NCBI GenBank assembly: GCA_023846275.1
Contig: JAIUJO010000141.1
Coordinates: 640,001 to 704,000 of the forward strand
Direction: 5' to 3'
Origin: Vanilla planifolia
Taxonomy: Eukaryota > Streptophyta > Magnoliopsida > Asparagales > Orchidaceae
DNA: 64,000 nucleotides
Shown piece after piece: positions 27,401 to 41,249 of this stretch (the stretch's first letter is position 1; the number at the start of each line of letters is the position of its first letter). The translations under genes were made by a program, and so were the position numbers. The notes under the pieces were generated by a model. The model had not been told where the DNA came from. It saw only the letters and a list, made by a program, of their open reading frames with translations, and searched no databases.

Positions 27401-30400
27401 ATAGATAATGTTTAGATCATCTCAAGCAACTCTATCCTCTAAAATATTTGTATTCATATTTTTAAACATTTTATTTACTATATTGTTTACAATTCCTATT
27501 AGATATTTTTATTCATACCTAATTTGAAGATGGAGAGTCTGATCCTCAATCTCCTTTATATTTTCAATCTAACTTTCTTAGACAATTTATCTCATTTCTT
27601 CAAATGTTTTGTAATGATTTGGTTAAATTGTAATTTTATTAAAAATCTCATTTGTGTACCTTTACATTTCTATGATTTGGTTATACTGTATTGTTACAAT
27701 TTATAACTTTTTAACTTTAAAATGTTTTTAACTTTTATCGAAAATAATAATTTATTATTAATTTGGTTCATATATCTCAATAATTTGTAGTAATTCCAAC
27801 AAAGTTTTTTCAAGGGGAATTGAACATCATTTAACTAATCTTGATATGCTCTATCTTGCAAAATATTTATTTTTTTTTTAAAGATTTTTTTATTCTATAT
27901 GAAATTTTTTGATTTGAGTGTGATTTGCTGATTGAGAATATTGCACTCAATCATAGGACACCTTTAAATGTTGATTTTGTTTTATTGTGTTGCTTGATTT
28001 TACTTCATGACAGCTTAATAAATTTTTTATAACATTGAAATAATTTTTTTTTATTTATCCTTATTTAACCATGAGTTTAGATGTACTCAAAACAAAGGTC
28101 ATTGGACTGGACCTAATGAGCTCAATCAAATTAAATATTTTTTTCACATTTTTAAAATATTTTATTTTCATTTGATTTCTTGTTTCTTTAATAACCATTT
28201 TGATTCCTACTTAACTATCAAGGATGTTATGATCGATCTCCTTAGTATCTCTCAATGCACTTTTCTTGTAAAAATTATCCCATCTATTCAAGTTCTTCAC
28301 ATTGATTGGGTTATTTTACCACGTAACACTATATCTTATAACATGTGACATTGACATTGCCTTTTTTTGAGATTAGTACATTTCATCAACTTATAACATA
28401 TCTTTCTTAATATGAATTTTCTAAATATAAAAACAATTTATATTATTTTTACTATTTTTTAAACTTAAAATATGTATTAAGTGCAAACAAGGTTTGCTCA
28501 AGGTAAAACAAATGCTGTTGAACTCGACTTAATGAGCTTTACTTGATCAAAATATTATTTTCTATATTTTAACGAAATTTATGTAGCACTAGCTTGTTGG
28601 AAACCCAAAGTATTTAAAAATTTCTTTTCTATTATTTTGGCATAATCTATATGATATTTTTATTCATAATTATTTTGCCAATTGTGCATTAAAGTAAATT
28701 TTATCTCACATATCATTTGTTTTCTTTGATTTGGTTATTTTACTTTGTGACACTAATTCTTGTATCATGTCATTATTACATCTCTTTGATTTTGTTGTAT
28801 TATATTGCTTCAAGTTTTTACATTTTAACTTTAAAAAATATTTACTTAATTTTATAATAATTATTTCTTATTTCTCATGATTATTTTAGTTTGGTAATGC
28901 CACATAGTTTTTAGTAAGGTCTAATCAAAGTGAGACAAAAGTACTTGGACTCATCTTAACCTATTTTGTATAATTTAAAATGAATTTTTTAAAATATTTT
29001 CTTTTTGAAGTTTATTGGATGATTTATGAGATATTCTATTTTATACCTTATTTGATAATTGATAATTTTAACTTGATCTCATTTTTATATTGGAATTGAA
29101 CTTTTTCAAAAAATTTATTTCATTTCTTAAACTTTTTTTTGCTACATTATTTTGCAAATCAAAATCTAATATTGTGTAACATTTAAAAAGCATTTATTTG
29201 TTTGTATAATATTTCTTCAATTTCTCTTATTTTAGGTTTAACATATCTTTATTCAATTATAAATTAATAATTTATTTTTTTTCATTGTTTAATTTGGTAT
29301 TTCCTAGACATTCCAAATGAGATCTAACGGAGACAAAACAAATGTCTTTGGACCAACTTTGATGCGATCTTCTCAATTAAAGATCTAATTTTCTACATTT
29401 AAATATTTTATTTATCCACCAAATTTGATGATCAATGATGTCATGCTCCATCTTCTTATTATCTTGAAGTGTAACTTTCTTGTCCAAAGTATCTCATTTT
29501 GTTTATCTTTTTGCCTTCATTATTTTTCTATTACTTTACTTAAATATACTTCATTAGTGGTTTAATATATATTTTCTTATTATTAAAAAATTTATTATTA
29601 CTTAAGCTCATTCACTTTTGTCATTCATAATAATTTCAAATGTAGTGAAATCGAGACAAAACAATCATTGACATACTCATATCAACTATGTTATTCTAAT
29701 TAAATATTCATTTATAAGTTTACATAATATTTTATTTTATTGGGATTTTTATAAATTTTGTGAGATATTTTTCTAATTACATGATTTGATAATTCAGAAT
29801 ATTACACTTGATCTCCTTAGTATATTGCAATGCAAATATCTTGCAAAATATGTCCGATTTGCTCAAATATTTTCCTTTGAATCAATTATTTTACTATATA
29901 ACCTCTTAATCTCTTCACATGTAATTTTTACACTAATTATTTTGTTAAATTAAAGTATAATTAGCTCAATTAATTTTAATATATGTTTAGTTAATTTTAA
30001 AATAATGTTAACAAAAATTTAAGCTTATTTCTCTTTCATTTTTACAATAACTCCAAACAAGCTTTGATCAAGATGAACCAAAGCCCATTGGGGTCATCTC
30101 GATGAGTTCTACTAAATTAAAAATTTAATTTTATACATTTTTAATCTTTTAATTTAACAAATTTTTTGTATTTTTTTATAAGATATTTTAGTTGCTTCTG
30201 ATTTGATAATTAAAGATATACAACCTATCACCTTTGTGTCTCATAATGCAACTTTTTGGTATAATTTATCATATTTCTTGAAATTTTTCCCTTTGATTTT
30301 GGCATATTGAAATGAAACTATAAATCTTCTTTCAACTTATCTCAGCTAATTTGATTTTGTTACATTATATTACTTTGATTTAACATATTTTAGCATTAAT

Positions 30401-33400
30401 ATAAATTCATAGAATATTAAAAAACAATTTGTTATTTTTTTCTTATTTGTCGTATTAAATCATAATAACTCCAAATGGGGTTTATTTGACTCAATGTGAT
30501 GAGCACTATCTAATTAAATGTTCTTTTTTATAACTTTAAAAATTTTATTTTTTATGGTTCTTGTGAACTATGCAACTCATTTTAATTTGCACCAAGTTTG
30601 TTGATCAAGAATGTTGCACTCAAACTACGATGAACCTTGCAATATAATTTCTACTCTTTTGTGGTCATTATATTGCCATTATTTCTTATATTACATTGAT
30701 TAAATGTATTATTTTAGCTTTAATAAATTTTTATATAATATTAAAATAATAATTTATTATTATTGGTGCTTATTTACTTAGATAATTTGTGGAAATTCAA
30801 AATACAGCCTAATCAAAATAAAACTACCATTTTGTTACTCATCTCGATGAGCTGTACTAAGCAAAATATTCATTTCCTTTATATATATTCTAATGCATTA
30901 GTTGTGTTTATGAGATATTTTTATTTGCACCTAATTTGATGATCGAGGAGTTTACGCTAAATCACCTTAATATATTAGAGTTACACTTTCAAATATAATT
31001 TATATTATTTTTTCAAATTTTTCTTTTTTATTTGGCTATACTACTATGAAAAACTAAATGTTCTCTCATGTGTCATTTATAATTATTTATTTTAGTCATA
31101 TTTCTTTACCTAAATTTGAATCATCTTAGTTTTAATATATACTAACATAATATTTTTGTAGTAACTTATTATTATCTTATTTATTTTAAGAATTCATAGT
31201 AATCCCAAAAGAAGTATGATTGATATCAATAATTGTAATTCGACAGAACTCGATTAGCATTATAAAAAGGAAAATTAATTTTTATATTTTTTGTTATTTT
31301 TTTTAGAACTTTTGTATTATTTTTTTGCCAATTTTATTGTTCCTTAATAAAGAATTACACATAACTTTCTTGGTGTAATGGAATATTGTATTCATGAAAA
31401 ATTTATCTTTATTTTTCAAATATTTTTATTTTAATTTTGCTATGTTACTATGTAACACTACATCTTCTTTCCTCTTACCATTACATCTCCTTAATTTTAT
31501 GCTACACTTTTTTTTTTTATGTTATTTTAGCTTTATCATTATTTAGGTTGTTAATTCTCAATACTTCAAAATGAGATTCAATTGAATGATAGAAATGTAA
31601 TTAGACTTATTTTGATGAGCTCTACCTATTTAAATATTAAATTTTTTATATTTTCAAATATTTTAATTTTAGAGTTTTGCATACTTTATGAGAAATTATG
31701 CAAAAATTTTGCCCCATTTTTTCAAATTATTCACTTTAAATGTGTTGTATTACATTACTTCAATCTATCTCATTTAAATTTTAAATTATATTTCCTAGAT
31801 ATTAAAATAATATTTATCTACATGGCTCTAAATCTCTTATAGTGTGACTTTTACATCTCATTGAGTTTGCTATAATATTTTTCTTTAATTTACCTTTTTT
31901 TATCTTTAACATATATTAATTTAATATTGAAATAATTATTTATTATTTTTTTGCTTTTTCTCTATAGTGATTTGTTGTACTTTCAAATGAGTTTTCATTG
32001 AGATGACATAAATGTCATAGGGCCTGTGTCGATGAGCTCTGTCAAATTGAATAGTTATTTTTTTAATCTATTAATTTTTTTATTATTTTTGCATCCTTTA
32101 TGAGGCGTTGTGACTTCTAACTTACTGAAGAATTGAAAATGTTACACTTGATCTTCATAGCATCCTATAATTCATGTTTTTTTAATAATTTATGTCATCT
32201 AATCAAATGTATTGCTTTGATTTGGTTATTTCATTTTTCCTCAAATATATTTTCTAAGTATAAAAATAATAATTTCTTGTTCTTTTTCTTATTTTCTTTG
32301 GTAATTCATAATAATAACTTACGAGATTCAATTGATATCAAAGAGACGTTGAATGAGTCTTCACCTTAAGCTTTATCTAATTAAATTTTTAAATATTTAC
32401 TTTTAAGGTCTTCGCATACTTTGAGAGATATTTTTATTCATACCTTATTTTTAAGATCAAGGACTTTATCCTCAATCTTTTTAGTTTCTTGAAGTGCAAC
32501 CTTCTTATGTAATTTATTTAATTTATTAACATATTTTGCTTTAATTTTGTTATAATGCTATGAAAGTCTAGCTCTTTTCTCTTGTGAACCTCACACCTTT
32601 TATAAATATTTATGTTTATTTCTTCTATAATTGATTGTAATTAAAAATGGGGTTTATTAGTGATTAAACAAGCATCATTAGACTAATCTCAATAATATAT
32701 GTATGTAAAATATTCAACTTTTTTTAAGTATTGTATTTTTTATTTTTTATTCTTTGTGGGACATTTTGATTCATACTAGATTTTATGATTTAGGAAGCAA
32801 TATTTTATTTCCTTTGTCACTTGTAATTCAACTTTCTAGTGTAATTTATCCTACTTTTCTCATGTTTTTTTGCTTTGATTTAGTTATATTATTATCTAAC
32901 ATTTAATGTTCTATTATATAAACTTTATCTCGCTTTACTTTAGTTATTTTACATTGCTTCAACATATCTTATTTAATATTAAACCATTATTTTCTTAATA
33001 TTGAATTGGTAATTTATTTTTACTTATGCATGTTTACTTTTATTGTTTTAATTAAACAAAAATGAGGTCTAATAGAGATGTATGAAAAATTATTGAATAC
33101 ATCTCAATGAGCTTTATCTAATCTACTATTTTCTTATATATTTTGAAATATTTTTTTCTTTTAGTTTTTTCACACATTACTCGATATTTTAATTCAAACT
33201 TATAGTCATGATCAAGGTTATTGCTCCTGATCTCTTTACTATTTCTTATTACAATTATCTTAAATAATTGCACACTTTATTGGAGTTTTTTTAAATTTTT
33301 ATAATATAAAATTAATAAATTTCATTTTGATTTAGTTCTATTGCTTTGGTTCACTTTCCAAGTCAACTACAACATATATTTAGTTCATAATTAAATAATA

Positions 33401-35868
33401 ATTTATTTTTATTTATGCTTATTTACTTTGTTAATTCGTAGTAATTCCAAATGATCTTTGATCGAGAAGAAACAAATGTGGTTGTACTTGTCTCATTGGT
33501 GTTTATTCAAATAAATATTCTTTTTATAATTTAAAAATAAATTTATTTTCTAGCGTTTTTACTTTTTTAGTTTCTCGTATAATTTTTCTCATTTAAGTGA
33601 ATGTTTTCTTTTGATTTTCTTATATTTCATTTGTTCAAATTATCTCATATTTACTTTAAAATGTTTACTTAAAACTAAAAAAATTATTATTTAAGTAGAT
33701 TTATTTTTAGAATTCACAATAATTCAGAGCATCATTCCATTGGGAAGAAACATGTATCATTAGACTAGTTTCAATGATATTTTTGAAGCAAAATTTATCT
33801 TATTTATTAAAAAATTTTAATTCTATTTTGTTATATTACTATTGAGGCCAAAATCTCTACTTATGAAATCTTTGCTTTACTTTTCTTAGGTTATATCATA
33901 TTACTTCAATTTATATCATTTTTTCTTTAATATATATTTACAAAATATTAAAAAAAATAATTTAAAGTTATTTTGTTTATGTACTTTAGTATTTAAAGAA
34001 AATTCCAAATGAGCTTCATTAAGATCAAATAAAAAACTTTCAACTCATCTTAGCAAGTTCTTTCAAATCAATTCACTTTTATAATCTTAAATATTTTACT
34101 TTCTTAGGTTTTGTCTTACTTTATGAGATGGTTTGCTTTGCACAGGTATAACAATTAAGGATGATACATTGATCTCTTTTCTTAATTAGAAGGCAACATT
34201 ACACTAAAAATTTTGTCAGCTTTCCAAATGTCTTACTATGACTTGGTTATATTACTATATAACTTTAAATCTCCTCTCTTATGACTATAACATTGTTTTA
34301 TTTTATATTTTACATATTTTTTCAATGATTTGTGAATGTTTTCCTTTGTACTTTTTAGTAAATTGAAATGAGGTCCTATAATTTTGAAACAAATATCATT
34401 GGTTTTGTTTTGACAAGTTGTATCCAATGAAAATTTGTTTGTATGTTTTTAAACATTTTCTTTTATAAAGTTTTAGCAAGCTTTACTAAATGTTTTTTAT
34501 TCATATCTAACATCATGATTTTGAATGTTAAGCCCAATCTCCTTGGAATTTAGGAATGGAATGTCTTTGTAAAATTTCTCTAATTTCTTCAAAATTTGGC
34601 TTTGATTTTTTTGCATTACAATGTTACTTAAAGTCTCCATTCGTGTGATAACTATATCATTGGTTTTAGGATACATTACATTGTTTTAATTTGTCATATT
34701 TTTAGTTTAATATATATTTAATTAATTTTAAATTGATTAATTACTTTTTTATGCATATTTAATGTGGTGATTCTGAGTTGTTTCAAATGAGTTCCAATCA
34801 AGACGAAACCAATGTGCTTGGATTTGTCTGAATGAGATATATATTAAACATTATTTATTATATTTGAAAATATTTCCTTTTGTAAGGTGTTGGTATGTTT
34901 AATGAAACATTTTAATTACACTTTATATAATGATTGTGAATGTTGTATCTCATCTCCTTAGTATCTTGTAACACAACTTTATCATACAATTTATCTCATT
35001 CATTCAAGTGTTTTGCTTAGATTTCATTACTTAATATTAGCTAAATTTATCTTATTTTTCCTTTGAAAAATTTATTTAATTTTGAAATAATAATTTATTA
35101 TTATTTATGCTTATTTAATTTAGTAATTTGTAATATAACCAAATGACATTGGACAAGTGCCAACAATATCTAAACAATTACATATTGTTTATATTTTTAA
35201 AAATTTATTTGTGTGGATTTAGTCTATTTTATTAGAAATATTGAATTGTAGGTGCTTTGATAATAAATGATGTTATACTTAATCTTCACAACTCCCTAGA
35301 ATGCTAATTTGTCATATAATTTTTTTAATTTATTCATATTTTTTGCTTAACTTTTATTATATTAGAAAGAAATCAAATTCCCCTCTGAGGTGACTCTTAA
35401 AAAATACCTTGACTCGGTTATGCGATATTATTTCCATTTATATTATTTGGGATTTATTTTATAGCTTGTAAATATTAAGATAACAATTTAGAATTTTTAC
35501 ATCCATTTATTTTGGTAATTGATAAGAATTACAAATGAGGACTATTGGAGGAAAATAAACATCATTGGTGTCATTTAGTAAAGCTATTTGTAGTAAAATA
35601 ATAAATTTAATTTTTTAAATTATTTTTTATAGGAGCTTTGATGTGCTTTATAAGATATTTCAATTCATGCTAGATTTGATGATTGATGATGATACAATAG
35701 ATCTCCATTGTATCTAAGAATGTGACTTTTTGATATAATTTATCTAATTTCTTAAAATGCTCACCTTCATTTATTACAATACTATATGATAATAAATTTC
35801 TTCTAGTGTAATTGCTACTTCACTTTAACTTTGTTAAATTGCTATGTTCCATTTTATTTCATTTCAGC

Positions 35869-35871
<3 letters not shown>

Positions 35872-35901
<30 letters not shown>
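35872..35901. repeat. (TA)15 dinucleotide microsatellite
   Basis: An uninterrupted alternating A/T run of 30 bases lies in the ttaatatatatttac position of a reverse-orientation array unit. It probably expanded from the short atatata present there in other units. Confidence 0.95.
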
Positions 35902-35903
<2 letters not shown>

Positions 35904-38900
35904 TAAATTTTAAATTATTAATTTCAAAAGGTTTGTCTTTTTTGGTAATTCCAAACTATGTCTAATGGAAAAGATAGAATTGTCATAGGACACATCTCAA
36001 TGAGCTTTATCTAATTAAATATTTATTTTTTATAATTTTAAATATTTTATCGTCTAAGGTTTTCCAAACTTTCTAAGATAATTTAATTTTTATGCAATTT
36101 GATAAACATGTTAAACATAATCTTCTTTTGTATCTTGGAGTTAAAAACCCATTGAATCTATTTTATTTCTTTAATTTTTTTTTATTTGTTTTACTTATAA
36201 TAATATATACTTCTAAATCTTCTCTTATGTAACATTTAAATGTGTTTAATTTTTTTCATAAGTTTGCTTTAATTTTTCTAAGTTTTGTTTCACTATATAT
36301 GTTGACTGAATATTAAAATAATTATTAGTTATAGTTATTGTTATAACCGATAGCGACTTGTAGTAATTTAGGTGCAATTGAGATGAAACAAATGTGAGTG
36401 AGCCTATCCTGATGAGCTTTATCAAACTAAATATTCATTTCTTTATATTTTAAAAATATATTTTTCTTAGGTATTTAGAATACTTTCAAAGGAATTTTTA
36501 TTAGTGCTTGATTTAATGAACATAGATGTCATGCTTAATCTCATTAGTTTCTTGGAATGAAACTTTCTACAACAATTTTTTTTATTCATTTAATTTTTTT
36601 AAATTTAATTTTCTTATGATATTATGTAACTCTAAATCTCCCTCATGTGACCTTTACATGTCTTTGATTTGGTTATATTTTATTTTTTTAATTTGTCTCA
36701 TTTTAGCCTTAATATTAATTTACATTACATTAAAAATTAATTTACTATAATTTAATTTTTTTAAAATTTGGTGATTTGTAATAATTTCGTTCAAGAGAAA
36801 CAAAGCTAAATGTAATAATATTTATGAATGTAATCCAATTAAATAACTATTTTATGCTTTTGTAAATATTTTTATTTTTTAAGGCTTTAGAATACTTTAC
36901 ATATTATTTAGCTTGTTACTTGTGACTTTTTTTATTTGTTTACATCTTGTTGGCTACATTGCTACTAAACTCTAACTCTTTCTCATGTGACATTTACATT
37001 ATTACATTTAGATAGATTAAATTGCTTCAATTTTTCACATTTCTACTTTAATATATATCTACTTTGATATTAAATTAACAATTTATTACTTATTTTTTAA
37101 TTTGATTATTTGTAGTAATTCCAAATGATGTTTAATTTAGGCAAACAAAAAACCTTACATTCTTCATGATGAGCCAAAATCCAATTAAATATTCATTTGT
37201 AAATTTTTAATTATTTATTTTTCTTAGGTTTTCACATGATTTAAGAGATATTTATATTTGAATTAGATTTAATTACTTTGGATACTTTGATTGATCTCCT
37301 TAGCATCATAGAATATAGTTTTTCCATACAATTTATCTTATTTCTTCAAATTTTTTATTTTGATTTTACTATATTACTATGTATCACAAAATGTCATCTC
37401 ATCTAATTATAACTTATCAATCATTTTGATATTTTATATTGCTTCAAATTATTTTTGTTTTGTGTTAATATATATTTACCTAATGTTTTATTAATAAGTT
37501 ATAATAATTAGACACTTTTCATTCAGCTCCATTTAATTAAATGTTAGTTTTAAATTATAAATATTTTTATTTTTTTAAAATTTTTTTATGTGTAGTGAGA
37601 TATTTTGATTCATATCTTATTTGATAATTGATATTGCTACTCTAAATATTTTAGTATCTTTGAATTTAATTTTATAGTGAACTTTGTCTCATTCCTTCAA
37701 ATTTTTTTCTTTGATTTGGTTATGTTACAATAAAACTCTAATTACCCATTTTAATACGCTTTATGTAGCCCTAATATTGTGATATTACATTATTTTAATT
37801 TAATTAGTTTTATTTTGAATGATTAATGATAAAGTAAGAAACAGTGTTTAACTTATCTTGATAAGGTGTATCCAATTAAATAATCATTATTGATATTTTT
37901 AAATATTTCAATTTTTAGAATTTTGGCTTGCATATAAGCAATTTTTATTTGAGCTTATTTTGACAAAAAAGTTTATAAACTATCTTTTTTATAGTTGAAT
38001 GCCATGTTCCCCCATATTTATATCATTTTTAATTTGTTTTTACTTTTATTTGAATATATTTAATTTCTTTAATTTTTCTCATTAATACCTCAATATATAC
38101 TCACATAATAGTAAAATAATAACTTATTATCATTTATGTTTAATTTGTTTTGTAATTTATAAAAATTCTAAACAAGGTTTGTCGTTATTGGACTCCTTCT
38201 AATGTTCTTTATATAACTACATATATATTTTTGCAATTCTAAATATTTTTTACTTTATAATATTTTTCATATTTTTGAAGAAAATTCTATTAGTATGTTA
38301 TTTGATAATTAAGAATATTACACTCAATCTCCATAATATCATTGAATCAAACCTCTCATATGACTTATGTCATTTTTCTAATTTTTTTTCTTTCTTCAAA
38401 GTATATTTCTATTTAATTCTAAACGACTCCTAGTGTGACATGTACTTCACATTAAAATAATAATTTATTAACATTTATGCTTATATACTTCTATGATATC
38501 CAGTTAAATATGTATTTTCATATATTAAAAAGCTTTATTTACTATATCTTTTAGCATGTTTTATGAGATAGTTTTATTTGGTGCTAATTTAATAATAAAG
38601 GATATTGCATGAGATCTCTTTGGTGTTTTGAAGTGCAACTTTTCAATACAAATGATCATATTTCTTTATATTTAATATTTTTGTTTGGTTGTATCATAAT
38701 GAAACTCTACATCTCCAATTTGACCTTTACATGACTTTTATTTCATTATATTACTTTACTTTAATTTACCATATCTCAACTTTATTACATATTTACCAAA
38801 ATTTTAAATAATTATTAAGTACTACTTTAACTAATTTTCTTTGGTAATTAAAATAATTTCAAATAACGTTCATTCTAAATGAAATATATGTCATTGGATT

Positions 38901-39000
38901 CATCTCGAAGAGTTTTATCCTATCAAATAATTATTTTTATAATTTTAAGAATTTTATTTTCTAATATCTTTGCATGTTTTAAGAAACATTTTAATTTAGA

Positions 39001-39380
39001 ATATCCAGTCCTAACATATTAGTGAATCATTCATAGCATGGGTGAAGTTTACTTCCATCTAACTATGCCTTTTTAAATCTATTTTTTATATTCCACATCC
39101 TTTTTTCTCAAAAAATGACTATGGCTTCACTAATTTCAACAAACACTTTACATAAATGTAATAAAAGTTTTCTTGATTATAATATAACACAAGTAAATTG
39201 AAGATGTAACTCAAATTTTACTTCTCTAATCTAGCCTGAGCATCATGGAGTAGTCTACATTGTTAAGTTCTTGTTTCTATTAATATAATCTCTTAGATTC
39301 ATTTTGTTATTTTTATTAGTTTGGATACCCCATAACTTGTAAAATATTTACTATGTGCAGAAAGCAACAGTCCTTACAAC
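39001..39380. other. Transition between satellite array and LINE remnant
   Basis: The ~400-bp repeat marks end near 39,000. The following 380 bp carries no recognisable coding motif. It may be the 3' end of the minus-strand LINE, but no oligo-T run marks a LINE tail here. Confidence 0.4.
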
Positions 39381-40700
39381 AACTGTCCTCATTGTAACAT
39401 GCTGATTTTTTTTGGTCTATTTAAAACTTTCTTTCCAAAATGTGGCCCATAATGATTTAGAATTGAAGAATAATCACCAAACATTTTAGGCAGACTGCTT
39501 GGTTTTAATGGAAGTATTTTTAACACTAAACCCACTATTCTCTAATGCTATAGAAATCTTTATCGAAGACCTCCAATGGAGACAATTACAGTCATTTGAG
39601 CTTTTCTAGTATAATTTTACCATTGGCATTTTTATTCATTTTATAATAGTTCTTTCTAGATCAAATACTATTAAGAGGTTGGTGGGTAAAGAATTTAATA
39701 CATTTTTCATAGACATTTCTTGTTGCATCCAATAAATTTTTTTTAATTTCATTGATAATGTATTAGTATTTAATGCTTTATTTCTCCTATTAAAACCTCT
39801 ATTCTAATATATTTAAAAGGTAAAGATTATTTAACAAACCCTTTAAAGGTCTTAGTTTCGTTTCCCTTTTAGTTAAGGGATTGATCTAAGATAATAGATA
39901 TGAATTTTTGATAATTAATTATTTAATATGACATCTTTTTCATTAGGTATGAAAAATCCATTTCAAAGATAATTTCCTTATAACTTTTAAGATGATGATG
40001 TCACCCACAAATGAGAGATAGGAAATCAATGTACAACATCTTGGAGTTTAGAAGTTATTTATTTTACCACAAGAACAAAAGTTCTATATTCCATAACTTA
40101 AGGTCTCAACAACATTATTAATAAAGAAAGTAAGATGGGGTCTCCTTACTTAGCACTTGTAGCTTTGAAAATTTCCATGGTATTCCATTAATAATGATAA
40201 AATAATTACTAAAACGAAGGAAATTTTTAGCTAGAGCTCTGAAATTAGTGTGGAATCTAAATATCACTGAGACATTAAATAAAAATACATAATTATGGTC
40301 ATCAAATTGTTACTATATGTTTATGGATTTATCTCTCCAACAAATTAAATTTGTTAGCAACTTTTCTTCCTTGAATAAATGTAGACTATTGAGGGGAGAC
40401 TATCACTTGTACAATTTTTCTAATTCCATTATTAAGAATTTTTTGTGAAAAACATACTAACAAAGTGGTACAAATTGATTGTCTAAAAGACTTTAAACAA
40501 TCATATAGTTTATGATTTTTAAATTTGGATTATATATATGCATTTTATGGATGGTAGAATAAGGCTCACACTAAAAATCTTGGCCAAGTAGTATAAGATT
40601 TTGTATGATTTTGTCCCAACATTTTTTTTGTATATGATAAATTAATAGATCCAAGCAGATAATGCTATCAACATTAAGCTCTGCCATTGCACTATTTAGC
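39381..40700 (-). pseudogene. L1-type LINE ORF2 remnant, reverse transcriptase and C-terminal part
   Basis: This is a decayed non-LTR reverse transcriptase read on the minus strand with many stops and frameshifts. In order from high to low coordinates the translation gives a KKCWDKIIQNLILLGQDF stretch, like the early WD..K.DL..F segment of plant LINE RTs (about 40,650-40,580). Then comes FIQGRKVANKFNLLE (about 40,390-40,330), like the F(I/V)xGR block. Then INGIPWKFSKAT followed by GDPI (about 40,190-40,130), matching NGxPxGFF...RQGDPLSPLLF. Then LSFVGDIIIL (about 40,015-39,985), in place of the FADD catalytic box, so one catalytic Asp appears to be Gly. Near 39,440-39,380 SKSLWATFWKESF resembles the SLWxxF block of the LINE C-terminus. 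Assignment rests on motif order; no intact frame remains. Confidence 0.72.
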
Positions 40701-41249
40701 CCTTATTTGGTTAACTTACTAGGTAAATGATTCATTTTGTTCTCTATTAATAGACGTGGCAAGTTGTGTTGGAACATTTGAGCAGCATTCTAGTTAGAAT
40801 TTCTTGTTGGGGTTAATCATAGATTTTGAATGTTTTGAATGGTTTATCTTGCTATCTATTTTTCACCTTTAATAAAATTTTCATTCTTGTTTTTATTTCT
40901 TTTAATTGAAATGAGGAAAACATTAATGAGTGAATATTTCTAATTTGAGTCACCTTCCTTCAACTACTTAACACTTACCTTTTATTTTTGGCATAGCACC
41001 ACTTTAGCTTGCTAAAAATTTAAATCTACTCGTGATTGGGCGATTTTACAATTGTTTTATTTTTAAAGATATTTCCAATTTTGTTGTTATTCAATTTTTA
41101 TGCAACATTTTTGGTCTTCTTAATTTAGCACCAAAGTTGTACTTTTCCAATACATTTGTAAGGAGTTAGAAAATATGTATTATTGATTCATTTAATGCGT
41201 GGTGCTAAAATAAAAAATGTAGACGTATAAATTGCCAATGTTTCCTTCA

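Larger units (their letters stand above)
18661..39000 (-). repeat. Degenerate ~400-bp tandem array, block 2 (reverse orientation)
   Basis: Same unit as block 1 but reverse-complemented, so the plus strand is T-rich. Typical marks are gatgttacacttgatctcc, tgcaactttcttatataat, tttgatttggttatatta, ttgcttcaatttatctcatt, ggtaattcatagtaattcc, and catctcaatgagctctatc. The gatgttacac box recurs for example near 19056, 19464, 21913, 22331, 23061, 23412, 23756, 24452, 25532, 26337, 26759, 27166, 28209, 29430, 29792, 32136, 34522, 34938, 35269, 36523, 38311 and 38598. I estimate about 50 units. The repeat stops near 39,000. Short plus-strand open frames inside are fragments of the same T-rich strand in different units and are not supported as genes. 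Confidence 0.88.

Noticed and set aside
2577..36750. Many 60-103-codon open frames within the array (minus strand before 18.5 kb, plus strand after)
   Set aside because: They recur from the same parts of the ~400-bp unit, are Phe/Leu/Ile/Asn-rich, follow the T-rich strand and share no known domain; best explained by composition.
1..39000. CRISPR-like or rDNA spacer array
   Set aside because: Units are ~400 bp, diverged throughout and lack short identical repeats with unique spacers; no rRNA gene sequence is nearby.
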